This document shows, in pieces, positions 33,916-42,716 of a stretch of DNA of 64,000 nt (position 1 is its first letter; every line of letters begins with the position of its first letter). Origin of the DNA: JANSWP01 sp041941305 (lineage in GTDB: Bacteria; Bacteroidota; Bacteroidia; Chitinophagales; Saprospiraceae); contig JBGTQJ010000007.1 of assembly GCA_041941305.1 (NCBI GenBank), positions 124,001-188,000 on the forward strand, written 5' to 3'. Under the pieces are notes generated by a model. That model saw nothing but the letters and a program-made list of their open reading frames with translations, searched no databases and was not told the origin of the DNA. Position numbers and translations under genes: made by a program.

Positions 33916-36335
33916 ATGTCACACTCAAAATTCTTTTTTATTGTTTTGCTCTTGTGTATCACCCAACTATTATTTTCACAGGACATCAATCAGACCATTC
34001 GCGGATCGGTATTAGACAAGGACGCCAAAATCCCGTTGATAGGTGCGAATATTATTATTCAGAATGTTCAAAACCCTTGTCCAATTCAAAGAATTCCTTT
34101 GGAAAGGACTCCCTTTGGGATGGTACTACCACCGATTTAGCTGGACATTTCAGAATCGAGAAGGTTCCTGTAGGCCGCCATAACCTTCAAATTACGTACC
34201 TGGGGTATGAGCCGATGATTCTAAACAACATTCTAGTAATCTCAGGAAAAGAACTGGTTTTGAATGTAGAACTACAGGAATCTGCAATGGAACTGGAAGT
34301 CGCTACAGTTGTTGCCAAACATGATAAAACCAAAACTTTGAACGAAATGGCAACGGTCAGCGCACGCTCTTTTTCGGTGGAGGAAACAGCCCGTTATGCT
34401 TCCAGCCTTTTTGACCCGGCTCGTATGGCTCAAAACTTCGCAGGGGTTACTATTGGTGCAAGCGACGATTTGTTTAATGAAATTATTATTCGGGGAAATT
34501 CACCAAAAGGAGTGCTTTGGCGCCTGGAGGGAATTGAAATTCCAAATCCAAACCATTTCAGCTCTGCCGGAAACTCTGGAGGAGCCATTAGCATGTTAAG
34601 TAGTACCACCCTATCCAATTCAGATTTCTATACAGGAGCTTTTCCATCTGAATTTGGAAATGCGCTTTCTGGTGTTTTTGATCTCAACATGAGAAATGGG
34701 AATAATGAACAAAGAGAGTATGCCTTTATGTTTGGCTTTTTGGGTATTGAAGGTGGTATGGAAGGACCATTTCGAAAAGGTAGTCGTGCATCTTATTTGG
34801 TAAATTTCCGATACTCCACCCTGGCTGCAATGCAGGCAGTTGGTTTAAGTCCAACAGGAGATGTTCTACCCGTTTATTCAGATTTATCTTTTAAAATTAA
34901 TGTACCCACTGAGAAAGCTGGAACTTTTGCCCTTTTTGGATTGGGTGGAAAAAACAAGGCATATTACCATCCTGAACCAGACAGTTCCCAATGGGATCCA
35001 GACAATGACGAATGGGGTTTCAATGAAAATCAAACGATGGGGACAGTTGGTTTATCACATCGATATTTACTTTCGGATGATAGCTATTTGAAAACCGTGG
35101 TTTTGGCTTCTCATGAGGCATATAACGATGATGAGTACTGGCTGGATATTGAAGATAATTACAGAGCAATAGAGGACAACAGGAGTACTTTGGAAAACAA
35201 CAGCTTTCGCTTCAGCACTACCTATACCAAAAAGTTTGATGCTAGAAACACCTTGCGTACTGGATTAATTTTTAGCCACCTGCAATTCAATTTCACTTAT
35301 GACGATGACGGACCAGGCAATGAATTGATCCGCTATTTCGACAATTCGGGAAAAACCGGATTTCTTCAAGGATTTGCACATTGGAAACATCGCTTCAACG
35401 ACCGTTGGACCTTCAATGGAGGCGTCCATTACTCTCAAATGACGCTCAATAATAATTTTTCGATTGAGCCAAGGGCGGCTATTCAATGGGCAATGACGGA
35501 TCGACAGACGCTAAGTGCTTCTGTTGGTTTGCACAGCAAAATGGAACATTTAGCGGCATATATTTTTGATGGCACTTTACCAGAAGGGAATGTTCACAGA
35601 CCCAATAAGGATTTGGAACTTTCAAAAGCCATGCACGCCGTTTTGGGTTACGATGTTCGATTAGGTCAAAACCTTCGACTAAAGCTGGAAACCTATTATC
35701 AACATTTGTACGATGTTCCAATCGAGACTGTTACAGGCAGCAAAAATTCCCTTATCAATACATTCGACATTTGGGACATTATAGGAGCTGACAGTACCGG
35801 AAACGAGGGCTTGGGTCGCAATTATGGCGTGGATTTGACTTTAGAAAAATTCTTTTCCAAACAATACTATTTCCTAATTACTGGAGCCTTATATGAATCT
35901 CAATTCAGCGCAATTAATAAAAAATGGTACAACACCAGATTCAATGGAAATTATCAATTGACCCTCCTAGGGGGTAAAGAATTTAAAGTCGGAAAAAAGA
36001 AACAAAACATCATTGGGATGAATGGAAAGTTCATCATTTCTGGTGGCAATCGCTATACGCCTGTGGATGTAGAAGCCTCTCTTTTAGCAGGCGAACAAAT
36101 AGAATTTGTAGATCGTCCTTTTGAGTTGCGCTCCAATACTTACTGGCGCTTTGACCTGGGGTTGAGCTACAAAATCAATAAGAAAAAAGCCACCCATTCC
36201 ATCATGATTGACATTCAAAATGTGACCAATCATGTCAATGAGTTCGGACGCTATTTTGATGAAGATACTATGCAGATGGAAATTTGGGAGCAAACCGGTC
36301 TGTTCCCGAATTTCAATTACCGATTAGAGTTTTAA
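33916..36335 (+). pseudogene. TonB-dependent receptor interrupted by a 50-nt repeat
   Basis: The ATG at 33916 opens a signal peptide (FFIVLLLCITQLLFSQ) and a carboxypeptidase-regulatory-like domain (TIRGSVLDKDAKIPLIGANI), which should continue into TTTDLAGHFRIEKVPVGRHN and the plug. Instead the frame stops at 34140, and the rest is open in another frame to 36335. Between the halves lies a 50-base copy of a dispersed repeat (34074-34123). Fifty is 2 mod 3, exactly the frame change observed. The second frame still encodes the plug (FDPARMAQNFAGVTIG, IIIRGNSPKG), the barrel and a C-terminal aromatic-rich FNYRLEF. Without excision or frameshifting no exported receptor would form. The long second-frame opening at 33864 lacks a signal and is rejected as the native start. 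Confidence 0.78.
34074..34123 (+). repeat. 50-nt dispersed repeat, copy B (inside the TonB receptor gene)
   Basis: It matches the reverse complement of 30534-30583 at 49 of 50 positions. The repeat separates two reading frames of one TonB receptor, whose domain order is continuous across it. This is the clearest evidence that the element can move into new sites. Confidence 0.88.
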
Positions 36336-36627
36336 TTGCTTAGAAACCCTTAAAAAACGATTTCGTCGTTTCGTCAAATAAGCGAAGAATGAAAGCCTGA
36401 TAAGACGTGAAACTGAGCATATTTGACGAAATCAAAAAGATGAAGTTTTTTTTAATCACTACTTAATAACGTTTTGTCTAAAAATACCGAAGCTTCATGG
36501 TTACCTACTCGTTAGTCCGACTTAATAACCCTGTATTACTTTTTCACCCGACTGAACGAATATGAGCTACTCTCTAATATAAACACACTCGTAGCTTAAC
36601 GGTCAGTTTTTTTAAAAATCTTTAATC
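36336..36627. other. Intergenic region with an inverted repeat
   Basis: A 292-base gap before the GIN-domain gene. Two 12-base complementary arms (tttcgtcaaata, 36369-36380; tatttgacgaaa, 36420-36431) could pair. I see no gene in the rest, and no clear T-rich terminator. Confidence 0.5.
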
Positions 36628-37356
36628 ATGTTACGTAATAATTTAAATTGGATTTTCCTGCTTTTAATTGGCACAAGTATCGCCCTCACAAGTTGCGAAG
36701 GCGATGGTTTGTTCAATGATTGTCCAAAAGGAGATATAGAAACAAGGACCCTGGATGTAACCGGCTTTACCGGCGTTGAATTGGATATTGCCGGAGATGT
36801 TGAAATCACACAAGGGAGTGAATTTTCTGTTGTGGCAGAAGGACATCAGGGCATTCTAGACCTATTGAAATTGGAAGTTGAAAATGACGTTTGGGTAATT
36901 GACCTGGAAGAAAATTGTAACGGGAATTATGAATTGACCATTCGAATTACCATGCCAGCTATCCAGTCCCTGAAAATCGACGGTTCTGGAAATATCCGAG
37001 GGCAAAACACCTTTGATGGGGCAGATATCGATTTGGACATTGATGGCTCTGGAGATATCAACCTTGACCTGAATGCTACTCAGGTTGTTGCAGAAATAGA
37101 TGGTTCAGGAAACATTATATTAGAAGGTTCATCAGATACTTTTGAGCTGGAAATTGATGGTTCTGGTGATTTTGGAAATTTTGATTTTGAGGCGAACCAT
37201 GCCACCATCAAAATTGATGGATCAGGAGATGCTCGAATTACTGCAATTGATGCTTTAAAAGTTACCATTAATGGCAGCGGAGATGTCCGATACAAAGGAA
37301 ATCCAACACTGGATGTGAAAATCAATGGTTCAGGAGATGTAAGCGATGCGAATTAA
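36628..37356 (+). CDS. GIN-domain (DUF2807) lipoprotein
   Basis: A 242-residue lipoprotein with lipobox ALTSC. The mature part is a GIN/DUF2807 (putative adhesin head) domain of repeated strands. About seven copies of the I-[DN]-G-S-G-[DN] turn (KIDGSGNI, DIDGSGDI and others) are spaced about 20 residues apart and form a right-handed beta-helix-like stack. GIN proteins are common on Bacteroidota surfaces; ligand unknown. A terminator follows at 37411. Confidence 0.85.
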   Translation: MLRNNLNWIFLLLIGTSIALTSCEGDGLFNDCPKGDIETRTLDVTGFTGVELDIAGDVEITQGSEFSVVAEGHQGILDLLKLEVENDVWVIDLEENCNGNYELTIRITMPAIQSLKIDGSGNIRGQNTFDGADIDLDIDGSGDINLDLNATQVVAEIDGSGNIILEGSSDTFELEIDGSGDFGNFDFEANHATIKIDGSGDARITAIDALKVTINGSGDVRYKGNPTLDVKINGSGDVSDAN

Positions 37357-37410
37357 AAATAGCGCGTACAAGAAGATACTTTTTCATGCTTCAAAGAGCG
37401 TTTAAGCATA

Positions 37411-37446
37411 AAGTCTCACAAAATTTGATTGTGGGACTTTTTTTTG
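37411..37446 (+). terminator. Rho-independent terminator
   Basis: The stem aagtctcaca pairs with tgtgggactt (one G-U wobble) around a 9-base loop, followed by a T run (37438-37445). It lies 55 bases downstream of the GIN-domain gene and ends transcription before uvrB. Confidence 0.85.
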
Positions 37447-37477
37447 TCCAAAACCAATCTTTCTTTCCCTATTTTTG
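37443..37477 (+). promoter_or_regulatory. Bacteroidota promoter upstream of uvrB
   Basis: TTTG at 37443-37446 and TATTTTTG at 37470-37477 (TAnnTTTG), with a spacer of 23, slightly longer than usual. It lies about 80 bases before the uvrB ATG. The -33 element overlaps the end of the preceding terminator. Confidence 0.45.
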
Positions 37478-37558
37478 TTCTCTTTTTTCGGCGTCTATAA
37501 TCATGATTTAAAGCGTCAGAAATATCGTATCTCGCAAACAGCATAATCCAATTTCAAA

Positions 37559-39580
37559 ATGGCTTTCCAACTCGAATCTCCTTTCAAACCTACTGGTGAC
37601 CAACCTCAGGCAATTAGACAATTAATAGATGGCGTAGAAAGTGGAGAGAAGGCGCAGGTTCTGCTTGGTGTGACGGGTTCTGGAAAAACATTCACTATCG
37701 CCAATGTCATCGCAGAACTGAATCGCCCCACTCTGGTCTTGACGCATAATAAAACCCTTACCGCCCAGTTGTATGGTGAATTCCGGGAATTTTTCCCCAA
37801 TAACGCAGTTGAATATTTTGTTTCCTATTACGATTACTATCAGCCCGAAGCTTATATCATGGTTTCGGATACCTATATCGAAAAGGACCTTCAAATAAAT
37901 GAGGAGGTAGATAAATTGAGACTTCGGGCAACATCTTCTTTACTTTCTGGAAGGCGTGATATCATCATTGTCGCTTCTGTCTCCTGCATTTATGGTATGG
38001 GCAATCCAGAGGATTACAAAACAGGAATTATCCGGATCAAAAAAGGACAAACAATCACCCGAAACTCACTTTTGTATGCCTTAGTCGAAAGTTTGTATTC
38101 ACGTACGGAAATAGATTTCAAAAGAGCAACATTCAGAGTTCGGGGAGACACAGTTGACATCAATTTACCCTATGTGGATTATGGTTATCGAATTACCTTT
38201 TGGGGAGATGAAATTGAGGATATTGAAATGATAGAAGTAGAAAGTGGGAAGCGAATTGAAAGTCTTGAATATGCGGCCATCTTTCCTGCCAATTTATACA
38301 TAGCACCCAGAGAGCGAATGGGTGAAATTATTAGAGAAATTGAAGACGAATTGCATGAACAAATCAAATATTTTGAACGAGAAGGAAGATTGCTGGAAGC
38401 CAAAAGAATCAAGGAACGAACCACCTTCGATTTGGAAATGATTCGCGAATTGGGCTATTGCAATGGGGTAGAAAATTATTCCCGATTTTTTGACGGGAGA
38501 AAGCAAAATACACGCCCTTTTTGCCTTTTGGATTATTTCCCGGATGACTATTTAATGGTGATTGATGAAAGTCATGTGACGCTTCCACAAGTTAGAGGTA
38601 TGTGGGGCGGAGACCGTGCCCGAAAATTAAATTTGGTGAATTATGGATTCCGGTTGCCCTCTGCGATGGATAACCGTCCTTTAAATTTTTCGGAATTTGA
38701 AAGCCTGACCAATCAAATTATCTTCGTCAGTGCTACCCCAGCAGATTACGAATTTGAGCAAACCGGAGGACTAATTGTAGAACAACTGATTCGTCCAACA
38801 GGCTTATTGGATCCCCCAATTGAGGTACGACCTAGCCTAAACCAGATAGACGATTTACTGGATGAAATTGACGAAAGAGTCAAACGAAATGAGCGGGTAT
38901 TAGTGACTACCCTGACCAAAAGAATGGCTGAAGAATTGGCTAAGTATTTTGTAAAACTGAACATCAAAGTTCGTTATATCCACAGTGAAGTAGATACCAT
39001 GGAGCGCGTAGAAATCTTAAGGGATTTGCGATTGGGTAATTTTGATGTTTTGGTCGGTGTCAATTTATTAAGAGAAGGTTTAGATTTACCAGAAGTGTCC
39101 CTGGTTGCAATCTTGGATGCGGATAAAGAAGGATTTTTGAGGAATGACCGTTCGCTTACGCAAACAGCAGGGCGAGCTGCCAGAAATTCCAATGGAGTCG
39201 TCTTATTCTATGCAGACAAAATAACGGACTCTATGCAACGCACCATAGATGAAACCAATCGTCGCCGTAGCATTCAGATGGCATATAATGAAGAAAACAG
39301 CATCACACCAACCACTGTAAAAAAATCCAAAGAGGAAATCTTTAATCAGCGCTCTATCCTTGACATTCGCGGCAAGCGAGAATATTACGTTGAACCAGAG
39401 AAACCCAGCATTGCCGCAGATCCAATTGTAGCCTATATGACCCGCGATCAAATTGAAAAAACGATGGCAGAGACAGAGGCAAAAATGAAACGGGCTGCAA
39501 AGGAGTTGGATTTTATTACAGCGGCACAGTATCGGGATGAGTTGTTTGCACTAAAAAAGAAACTTAAGGAAGCAGTTTGA
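37559..39580 (+). CDS. uvrB: UvrABC excinuclease subunit B
   Basis: A 673-residue UvrB of normal length and full domain content. Walker A is GVTGSGKTFTIANV (about residues 38-51), the beta-hairpin that probes DNA is YYDYYQPEAYI (about 90-100), the VASVSCIYGMGNPEDY block is intact, and helicase motifs V-VI read LREGLDLPEVSLV and QTAGRAARNSNG. The C-terminal UVR motif that contacts UvrC (IEKTMAETEAKMKRAAKEL) is present. UvrB verifies DNA damage delivered by UvrA and, with UvrC, makes the dual incision in nucleotide excision repair. It is preceded by a terminator and promoter-like sequences and followed by an AAA-ATPase/TOPRIM-like pair that does not belong to the repair pathway. Confidence 0.97.
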   Translation: MAFQLESPFKPTGDQPQAIRQLIDGVESGEKAQVLLGVTGSGKTFTIANVIAELNRPTLVLTHNKTLTAQLYGEFREFFPNNAVEYFVSYYDYYQPEAYIMVSDTYIEKDLQINEEVDKLRLRATSSLLSGRRDIIIVASVSCIYGMGNPEDYKTGIIRIKKGQTITRNSLLYALVESLYSRTEIDFKRATFRVRGDTVDINLPYVDYGYRITFWGDEIEDIEMIEVESGKRIESLEYAAIFPANLYIAPRERMGEIIREIEDELHEQIKYFEREGRLLEAKRIKERTTFDLEMIRELGYCNGVENYSRFFDGRKQNTRPFCLLDYFPDDYLMVIDESHVTLPQVRGMWGGDRARKLNLVNYGFRLPSAMDNRPLNFSEFESLTNQIIFVSATPADYEFEQTGGLIVEQLIRPTGLLDPPIEVRPSLNQIDDLLDEIDERVKRNERVLVTTLTKRMAEELAKYFVKLNIKVRYIHSEVDTMERVEILRDLRLGNFDVLVGVNLLREGLDLPEVSLVAILDADKEGFLRNDRSLTQTAGRAARNSNGVVLFYADKITDSMQRTIDETNRRRSIQMAYNEENSITPTTVKKSKEEIFNQRSILDIRGKREYYVEPEKPSIAADPIVAYMTRDQIEKTMAETEAKMKRAAKELDFITAAQYRDELFALKKKLKEAV

Positions 39581-39608
39581 TCTATTCACTTGAAAATCAG
39601 TAAATTTG
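39576..39608 (+). promoter_or_regulatory. Consensus Bacteroidota promoter with leaderless geometry
   Basis: TTTG (39576-39579), a 21-base spacer and TAAATTTG (39601-39608) match the TTTG-N19-21-TAnnTTTG consensus completely. The -7 box ends 4 bases before the ATG at 39613, so the mRNA would start at or next to the start codon. The -33 element overlaps the last codons of uvrB. Confidence 0.75.
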
Positions 39609-39612
39609 GCAC

Positions 39613-40755
39613 ATGAGGATTAATTATTTAGAATATCATGATCGAAAAAGTGGTTGGAAGTTGGAGCGAACCTACTTTAATGATTTGACACTATTGGTAG
39701 GAGCTTCGGGGGCGGGGAAGACGAAGATTTTGAACGCAATAATATTGATTCGCGATGTTGGTATTAATAATATCCCTGAAAAACATCTTTTAAATGGAAT
39801 AAGCTGGAAAATAGGGTTTGAAATATCCAATAAAAATTATGAATGGATTTTAGGTTTTAATTTTATTGAAGGCAAAAATGGTTTAAGATCAATTAAAAAG
39901 CATATAAAATTTGAAGAAGTAAAATGTAATAATGAAGAAATTGCATCAAGAAATAGTGAAGGAAAAATTTTCTTTGAAATGAAAGAGATCCCCCGATTAC
40001 CTTCAGATCAAAGTTTAATTTCACTTTTAAAGGAAGAGCAATTGATTAACCCAATCTTTGAAGAATTCGAAAAAATAATTAGCAGTCAATCCCATGAGAA
40101 ATCTAAGATGACTCTGATAGATGTAATGGAGCCAAATCATTATAAAATAAAAATAAAAGAACTTAGTACAATTGAGAAAATTAGAACTTCTAATTACGAT
40201 AGTTATACCAAGTTAGTATTGGCTTCGCAAAATGCTCAATCTATTTTCAGAAATATTGAAAATGACTTTAGTTCAATTTTCCCAAATGTTGAAAAGATTA
40301 AGGTAGAATTTAAAAACCTAGCACATTCAAGAACAGAATTGCCAGGTTTTCGTCCCAATTTATTAATAAAAGAAAAAAAAGTCCTTGGTTGGATTCATGA
40401 AAGTACCTTGTCTGAAGGCATGTTTAAAACTATTCTCCTTTTATCAGAGCTATATCTCAGTCAAGATGGCACCATAATTCTAATCGATGAATTCGAAAAC
40501 AGCTTAGGTGTAAACTGCATCAATCAAGTCACTTCTGCAATCATAAATTCAGATCGGGCAATCCAATTTATCCTTACAAGCCATCATCCATACATCATCA
40601 ACAATATAGATTCAAAATACTGGAAAATTGTTACTCGGGAAGGTAGTATAGTTAAAACTCATAGCGCTTCAGAATTTAATTTAGGACGTTCTCGCCATAG
40701 TGCTTTTACTCAATTACTTAATCTTGAAGCTTACCAAACCGGCATTGCCTCATGA
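39613..40755 (+). CDS. AAA/ABC-type ATPase of a predicted two-gene defence system
   Basis: A 380-residue ATPase of the AAA_15/AAA_21 (OLD-like, SMC-related) type. Walker A is GASGAGKT (about residues 30-37), Walker B IILIDEFEN (Asp-Glu at about 292-293), and a histidine switch follows in TSHHPYIINN (about 321-330). The middle (100-260) is a variable, charged helical insertion, as usual in this class. Such ATPases work with TOPRIM or other nucleases in Gabija/PARIS/OLD-like defence. The downstream TOPRIM-like gene overlaps by four bases (ATGA). The two genes look more AT-rich than the uvrB neighbourhood, consistent with horizontal gain. A phage-defence role is inferred, not shown. Confidence 0.72.
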   Translation: MRINYLEYHDRKSGWKLERTYFNDLTLLVGASGAGKTKILNAIILIRDVGINNIPEKHLLNGISWKIGFEISNKNYEWILGFNFIEGKNGLRSIKKHIKFEEVKCNNEEIASRNSEGKIFFEMKEIPRLPSDQSLISLLKEEQLINPIFEEFEKIISSQSHEKSKMTLIDVMEPNHYKIKIKELSTIEKIRTSNYDSYTKLVLASQNAQSIFRNIENDFSSIFPNVEKIKVEFKNLAHSRTELPGFRPNLLIKEKKVLGWIHESTLSEGMFKTILLLSELYLSQDGTIILIDEFENSLGVNCINQVTSAIINSDRAIQFILTSHHPYIINNIDSKYWKIVTREGSIVKTHSASEFNLGRSRHSAFTQLLNLEAYQTGIAS

Positions 40756-41429
40756 ATTTGTATTTTTTAGTAGAAGGCCGGAGAACCGAAATGAAAATAT
40801 ACCCAAAGTGGTTAGCTTCTCTTTTACCTAATTATTCCCGAATTCAAAATGCTTATGATGTAACCCAGGATAATTATTACATGATTAGCGGATTTGGTTT
40901 TCCATCCTTATTTGATTACATCGAACCTTCAATCCAAGAAATAAATGACACCAAAGCCTATGATTATTTCATTATTTGCTTGGATGCTGATGAAATGACT
41001 GTTGGAGAGAGAAATGCCGAACTTGTAGAATTTTTTGAATTTAAAAAGTTGGATTTTGGACATTGCATTCCAAAAATAATAATTCAAAACCGCTGTATCG
41101 AGACATGGCTTCTGGGCAACCAGAAAGTATTTTCAAGACAACCTGAAGGGGGAACGTTTAAGCACTTTGTTGAATTTTATGATGTTTCGAAAAATGATCC
41201 TGAAATGATGGGTACTTTTGAAAAGTACGCAACACATGCAGTTTTTCACGAAGCTTATTTAAAAGAAATGTTAATTGAAAAAAAAATTAGATACTCAAAA
41301 ATAAATCCTGGGGCTACTGCAGAAGAACCATACCTAAATGAATTAAAACGCAGGATTCAAAATACAGATCATTTAAAGAGCTTTGATTATTTCATTAACT
41401 TCATTCAATCAATAAAACAAAATTCCTAA
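40752..41429 (+). CDS. TOPRIM-like partner protein
   Basis: A 225-residue protein overlapping the ATPase gene by four bases. The N-terminal strand-loop FLVEGRRTE supplies the conserved Glu of TOPRIM-like folds (Glu at about 8), and FIICLDADE (Asp at about 78 and 80) gives the DxD motif. IIIQNRCIETWLLGN follows about 30 residues later. Split ATPase/TOPRIM pairs of this kind include PARIS (AriA/AriB) and OLD-like systems; RloB-type proteins also carry VEGxxTE. I cannot say which family this belongs to. Likely action: DNA or RNA cleavage when released or activated by the ATPase. The next gene starts 3 bases downstream, so it may be transcribed with a housekeeping neighbour. Confidence 0.65.
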   Translation: MNLYFLVEGRRTEMKIYPKWLASLLPNYSRIQNAYDVTQDNYYMISGFGFPSLFDYIEPSIQEINDTKAYDYFIICLDADEMTVGERNAELVEFFEFKKLDFGHCIPKIIIQNRCIETWLLGNQKVFSRQPEGGTFKHFVEFYDVSKNDPEMMGTFEKYATHAVFHEAYLKEMLIEKKIRYSKINPGATAEEPYLNELKRRIQNTDHLKSFDYFINFIQSIKQNS

Positions 41430-41432
41430 CTA

Positions 41433-42218
41433 ATGAACACACATCAAATCGATTACGAAATCTACGGGGAAGAAATGCAATTCGTCGAAATCGAGTTAGA
41501 CCCTATGGAGACTGTCATTGCCGAATCCGGAGCATTTATGATGATGGAAGATGGTATTGAAATGACCACTATTTTTGGCGATGGCAGTAGACGCGACGAA
41601 GGTATTTGGGGAAAGGTTTTTTCTGCTGGAAAGCGATTATTGACTGGCGAAAGTTTATTCATGACTGCCTTTACACATCAAGGGCGAGGCAAAAAACGGG
41701 TATCCTTTGCATCACCTTATCCTGGGAAAATTATCCCTCTTGATTTAGACGATTTAGAGGGAAGCGTCATTTGCCAAAAGGATGCTTTTCTCTGTGCTGC
41801 CAAAGGCGTATCCGTGAGTATTGAATTTTCCAGAAAACTAGGTCGGGGATTTTTTGGAGGAGAAGGTTTTATTATGCAAAAACTGGAAGGTGATGGACTA
41901 GCATTCATGCATGCTGGAGGTACTGTGATAGAAAAAGAACTAATGATCGGAGAAGTCATGAAAATTGATACAGGTTGTTTAGTTGGATTTACCCGAGACG
42001 TAGATTATGACATTCAGTTTGTGGGAGGTATTAAAAATACAATTTTTGGTGGAGAAGGTTTGTTTTTTGCCAGATTGGAAGGTCCTGGTAAAGTTTGGAT
42101 TCAATCATTGCCTTTCTCTCGATTAGCCGGACGAGTATTGTCTAATTTAAAATATGGAGGAGGCAAAGGAGAAGGAAGTGTTCTGGGGACCTTAGGAGAT
42201 TTACTCGATGGGAATTGA
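41433..42218 (+). CDS. TIGR00266/AIM24-family protein
   Basis: A 261-residue beta-rich protein of the TIGR00266 (AIM24-like) family. Hallmarks are the N-terminal VIAESGAFMMMEDGIEM and the FGGEGFIMQKLEGDGLAFMHAGGT block near residues 140-170. The C-terminal FGGEGLFFARLEGPGKVWIQS repeats that theme, giving the pseudo-two-fold double beta-helix of the family. Function is unsettled; cytoplasmic. It follows the TOPRIM-like gene by 3 bases, but probably belongs to the ancestral chromosome. Confidence 0.88.
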   Translation: MNTHQIDYEIYGEEMQFVEIELDPMETVIAESGAFMMMEDGIEMTTIFGDGSRRDEGIWGKVFSAGKRLLTGESLFMTAFTHQGRGKKRVSFASPYPGKIIPLDLDDLEGSVICQKDAFLCAAKGVSVSIEFSRKLGRGFFGGEGFIMQKLEGDGLAFMHAGGTVIEKELMIGEVMKIDTGCLVGFTRDVDYDIQFVGGIKNTIFGGEGLFFARLEGPGKVWIQSLPFSRLAGRVLSNLKYGGGKGEGSVLGTLGDLLDGN

Positions 42219-42219
42219 T

Positions 42220-42227
42220 TACCTTTG
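42220..42227 (+). promoter_or_regulatory. -7 box (TACCTTTG) next to a start codon
   Basis: TACCTTTG matches TAnnTTTG and lies 7 bases before the ATG at 42235. No matching -33 TTTG is seen. Geometry again predicts a nearly leaderless transcript. Confidence 0.45.
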
Positions 42228-42234
42228 CAGCACC

Positions 42235-42582
42235 ATGACCAAAACAGATGACTATTTACAGCTCGAAAAAGAACTTCAACCCTACAATACAATGTTGGGC
42301 AAAGCTGCAGATACCATCATCGAGCAGGAAGTTTCCTCCTTTCCCATTTTTATCGTTCACCAACATTCTGTAGATATTGGTATCCAGTTAATCGATCAGG
42401 AAACCGTCAGTGGAAATTGGTCGATCAATGCTTCTTCCCTGGAAGAATTTGTCACCAAGCAAATCATTCAAACAGACAAAGTAGATGATTTCAAATCTGT
42501 CTATAAAGACCCACAAAATGAACTATGTTTATTTGTCTTAAGTGAATTAGGTGCGAAATTTGTATTCATTCCCAGAAAATAA
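42235..42582 (+). CDS. Small conserved hypothetical protein
   Basis: A 115-residue soluble protein from the ATG at 42235. The upstream frame to 42208 overlaps the preceding gene's end and is rejected. It is predicted to be alpha/beta, with FPIFIVHQHSVDIGIQLID and a C-terminal LCLFVLSELGAKFVFIPRK (split helices and strands). No motif is recognised. It begins shortly after the stop of the AIM24-like gene with a promoter-like box in between. Confidence 0.6.
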   Translation: MTKTDDYLQLEKELQPYNTMLGKAADTIIEQEVSSFPIFIVHQHSVDIGIQLIDQETVSGNWSINASSLEEFVTKQIIQTDKVDDFKSVYKDPQNELCLFVLSELGAKFVFIPRK

Positions 42583-42609
42583 GTTCCAATCCCTCTTCCC
42601 CCTTTGTTA

Positions 42610-42667
42610 ATGATGAACGATGAATGGTGTAATACCAGATGATTCATCATTTATCATTCACTATTAA
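42610..42667. repeat. ATGAATGATGA-type imperfect hairpin
   Basis: gttaatgatgaacgatgaatg and gattcatcatttatcattcac (read in part) are imperfect complements. They resemble the 14949-15040 repeat and precede the hybrid kinase gene. Confidence 0.6.
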
Positions 42668-42716
42668 CCCCCATCCTTTTTATATATTTACTGAAAATTT
42701 ATCTGGTCTGTAGCTC

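Noticed and set aside
33864..34140. Upstream start of the TonB receptor's second frame as native start
   Set aside because: It lacks a signal peptide, while the ATG at 33916 in another frame has one; the second frame only looks open because of the inserted repeat.
36996..37350. Tandem nucleotide repeat in the GIN gene
   Set aside because: The IDGSGD motif repeats every 20 residues as protein structure; the nucleotides are diverged, so it is a normal beta-helical domain.
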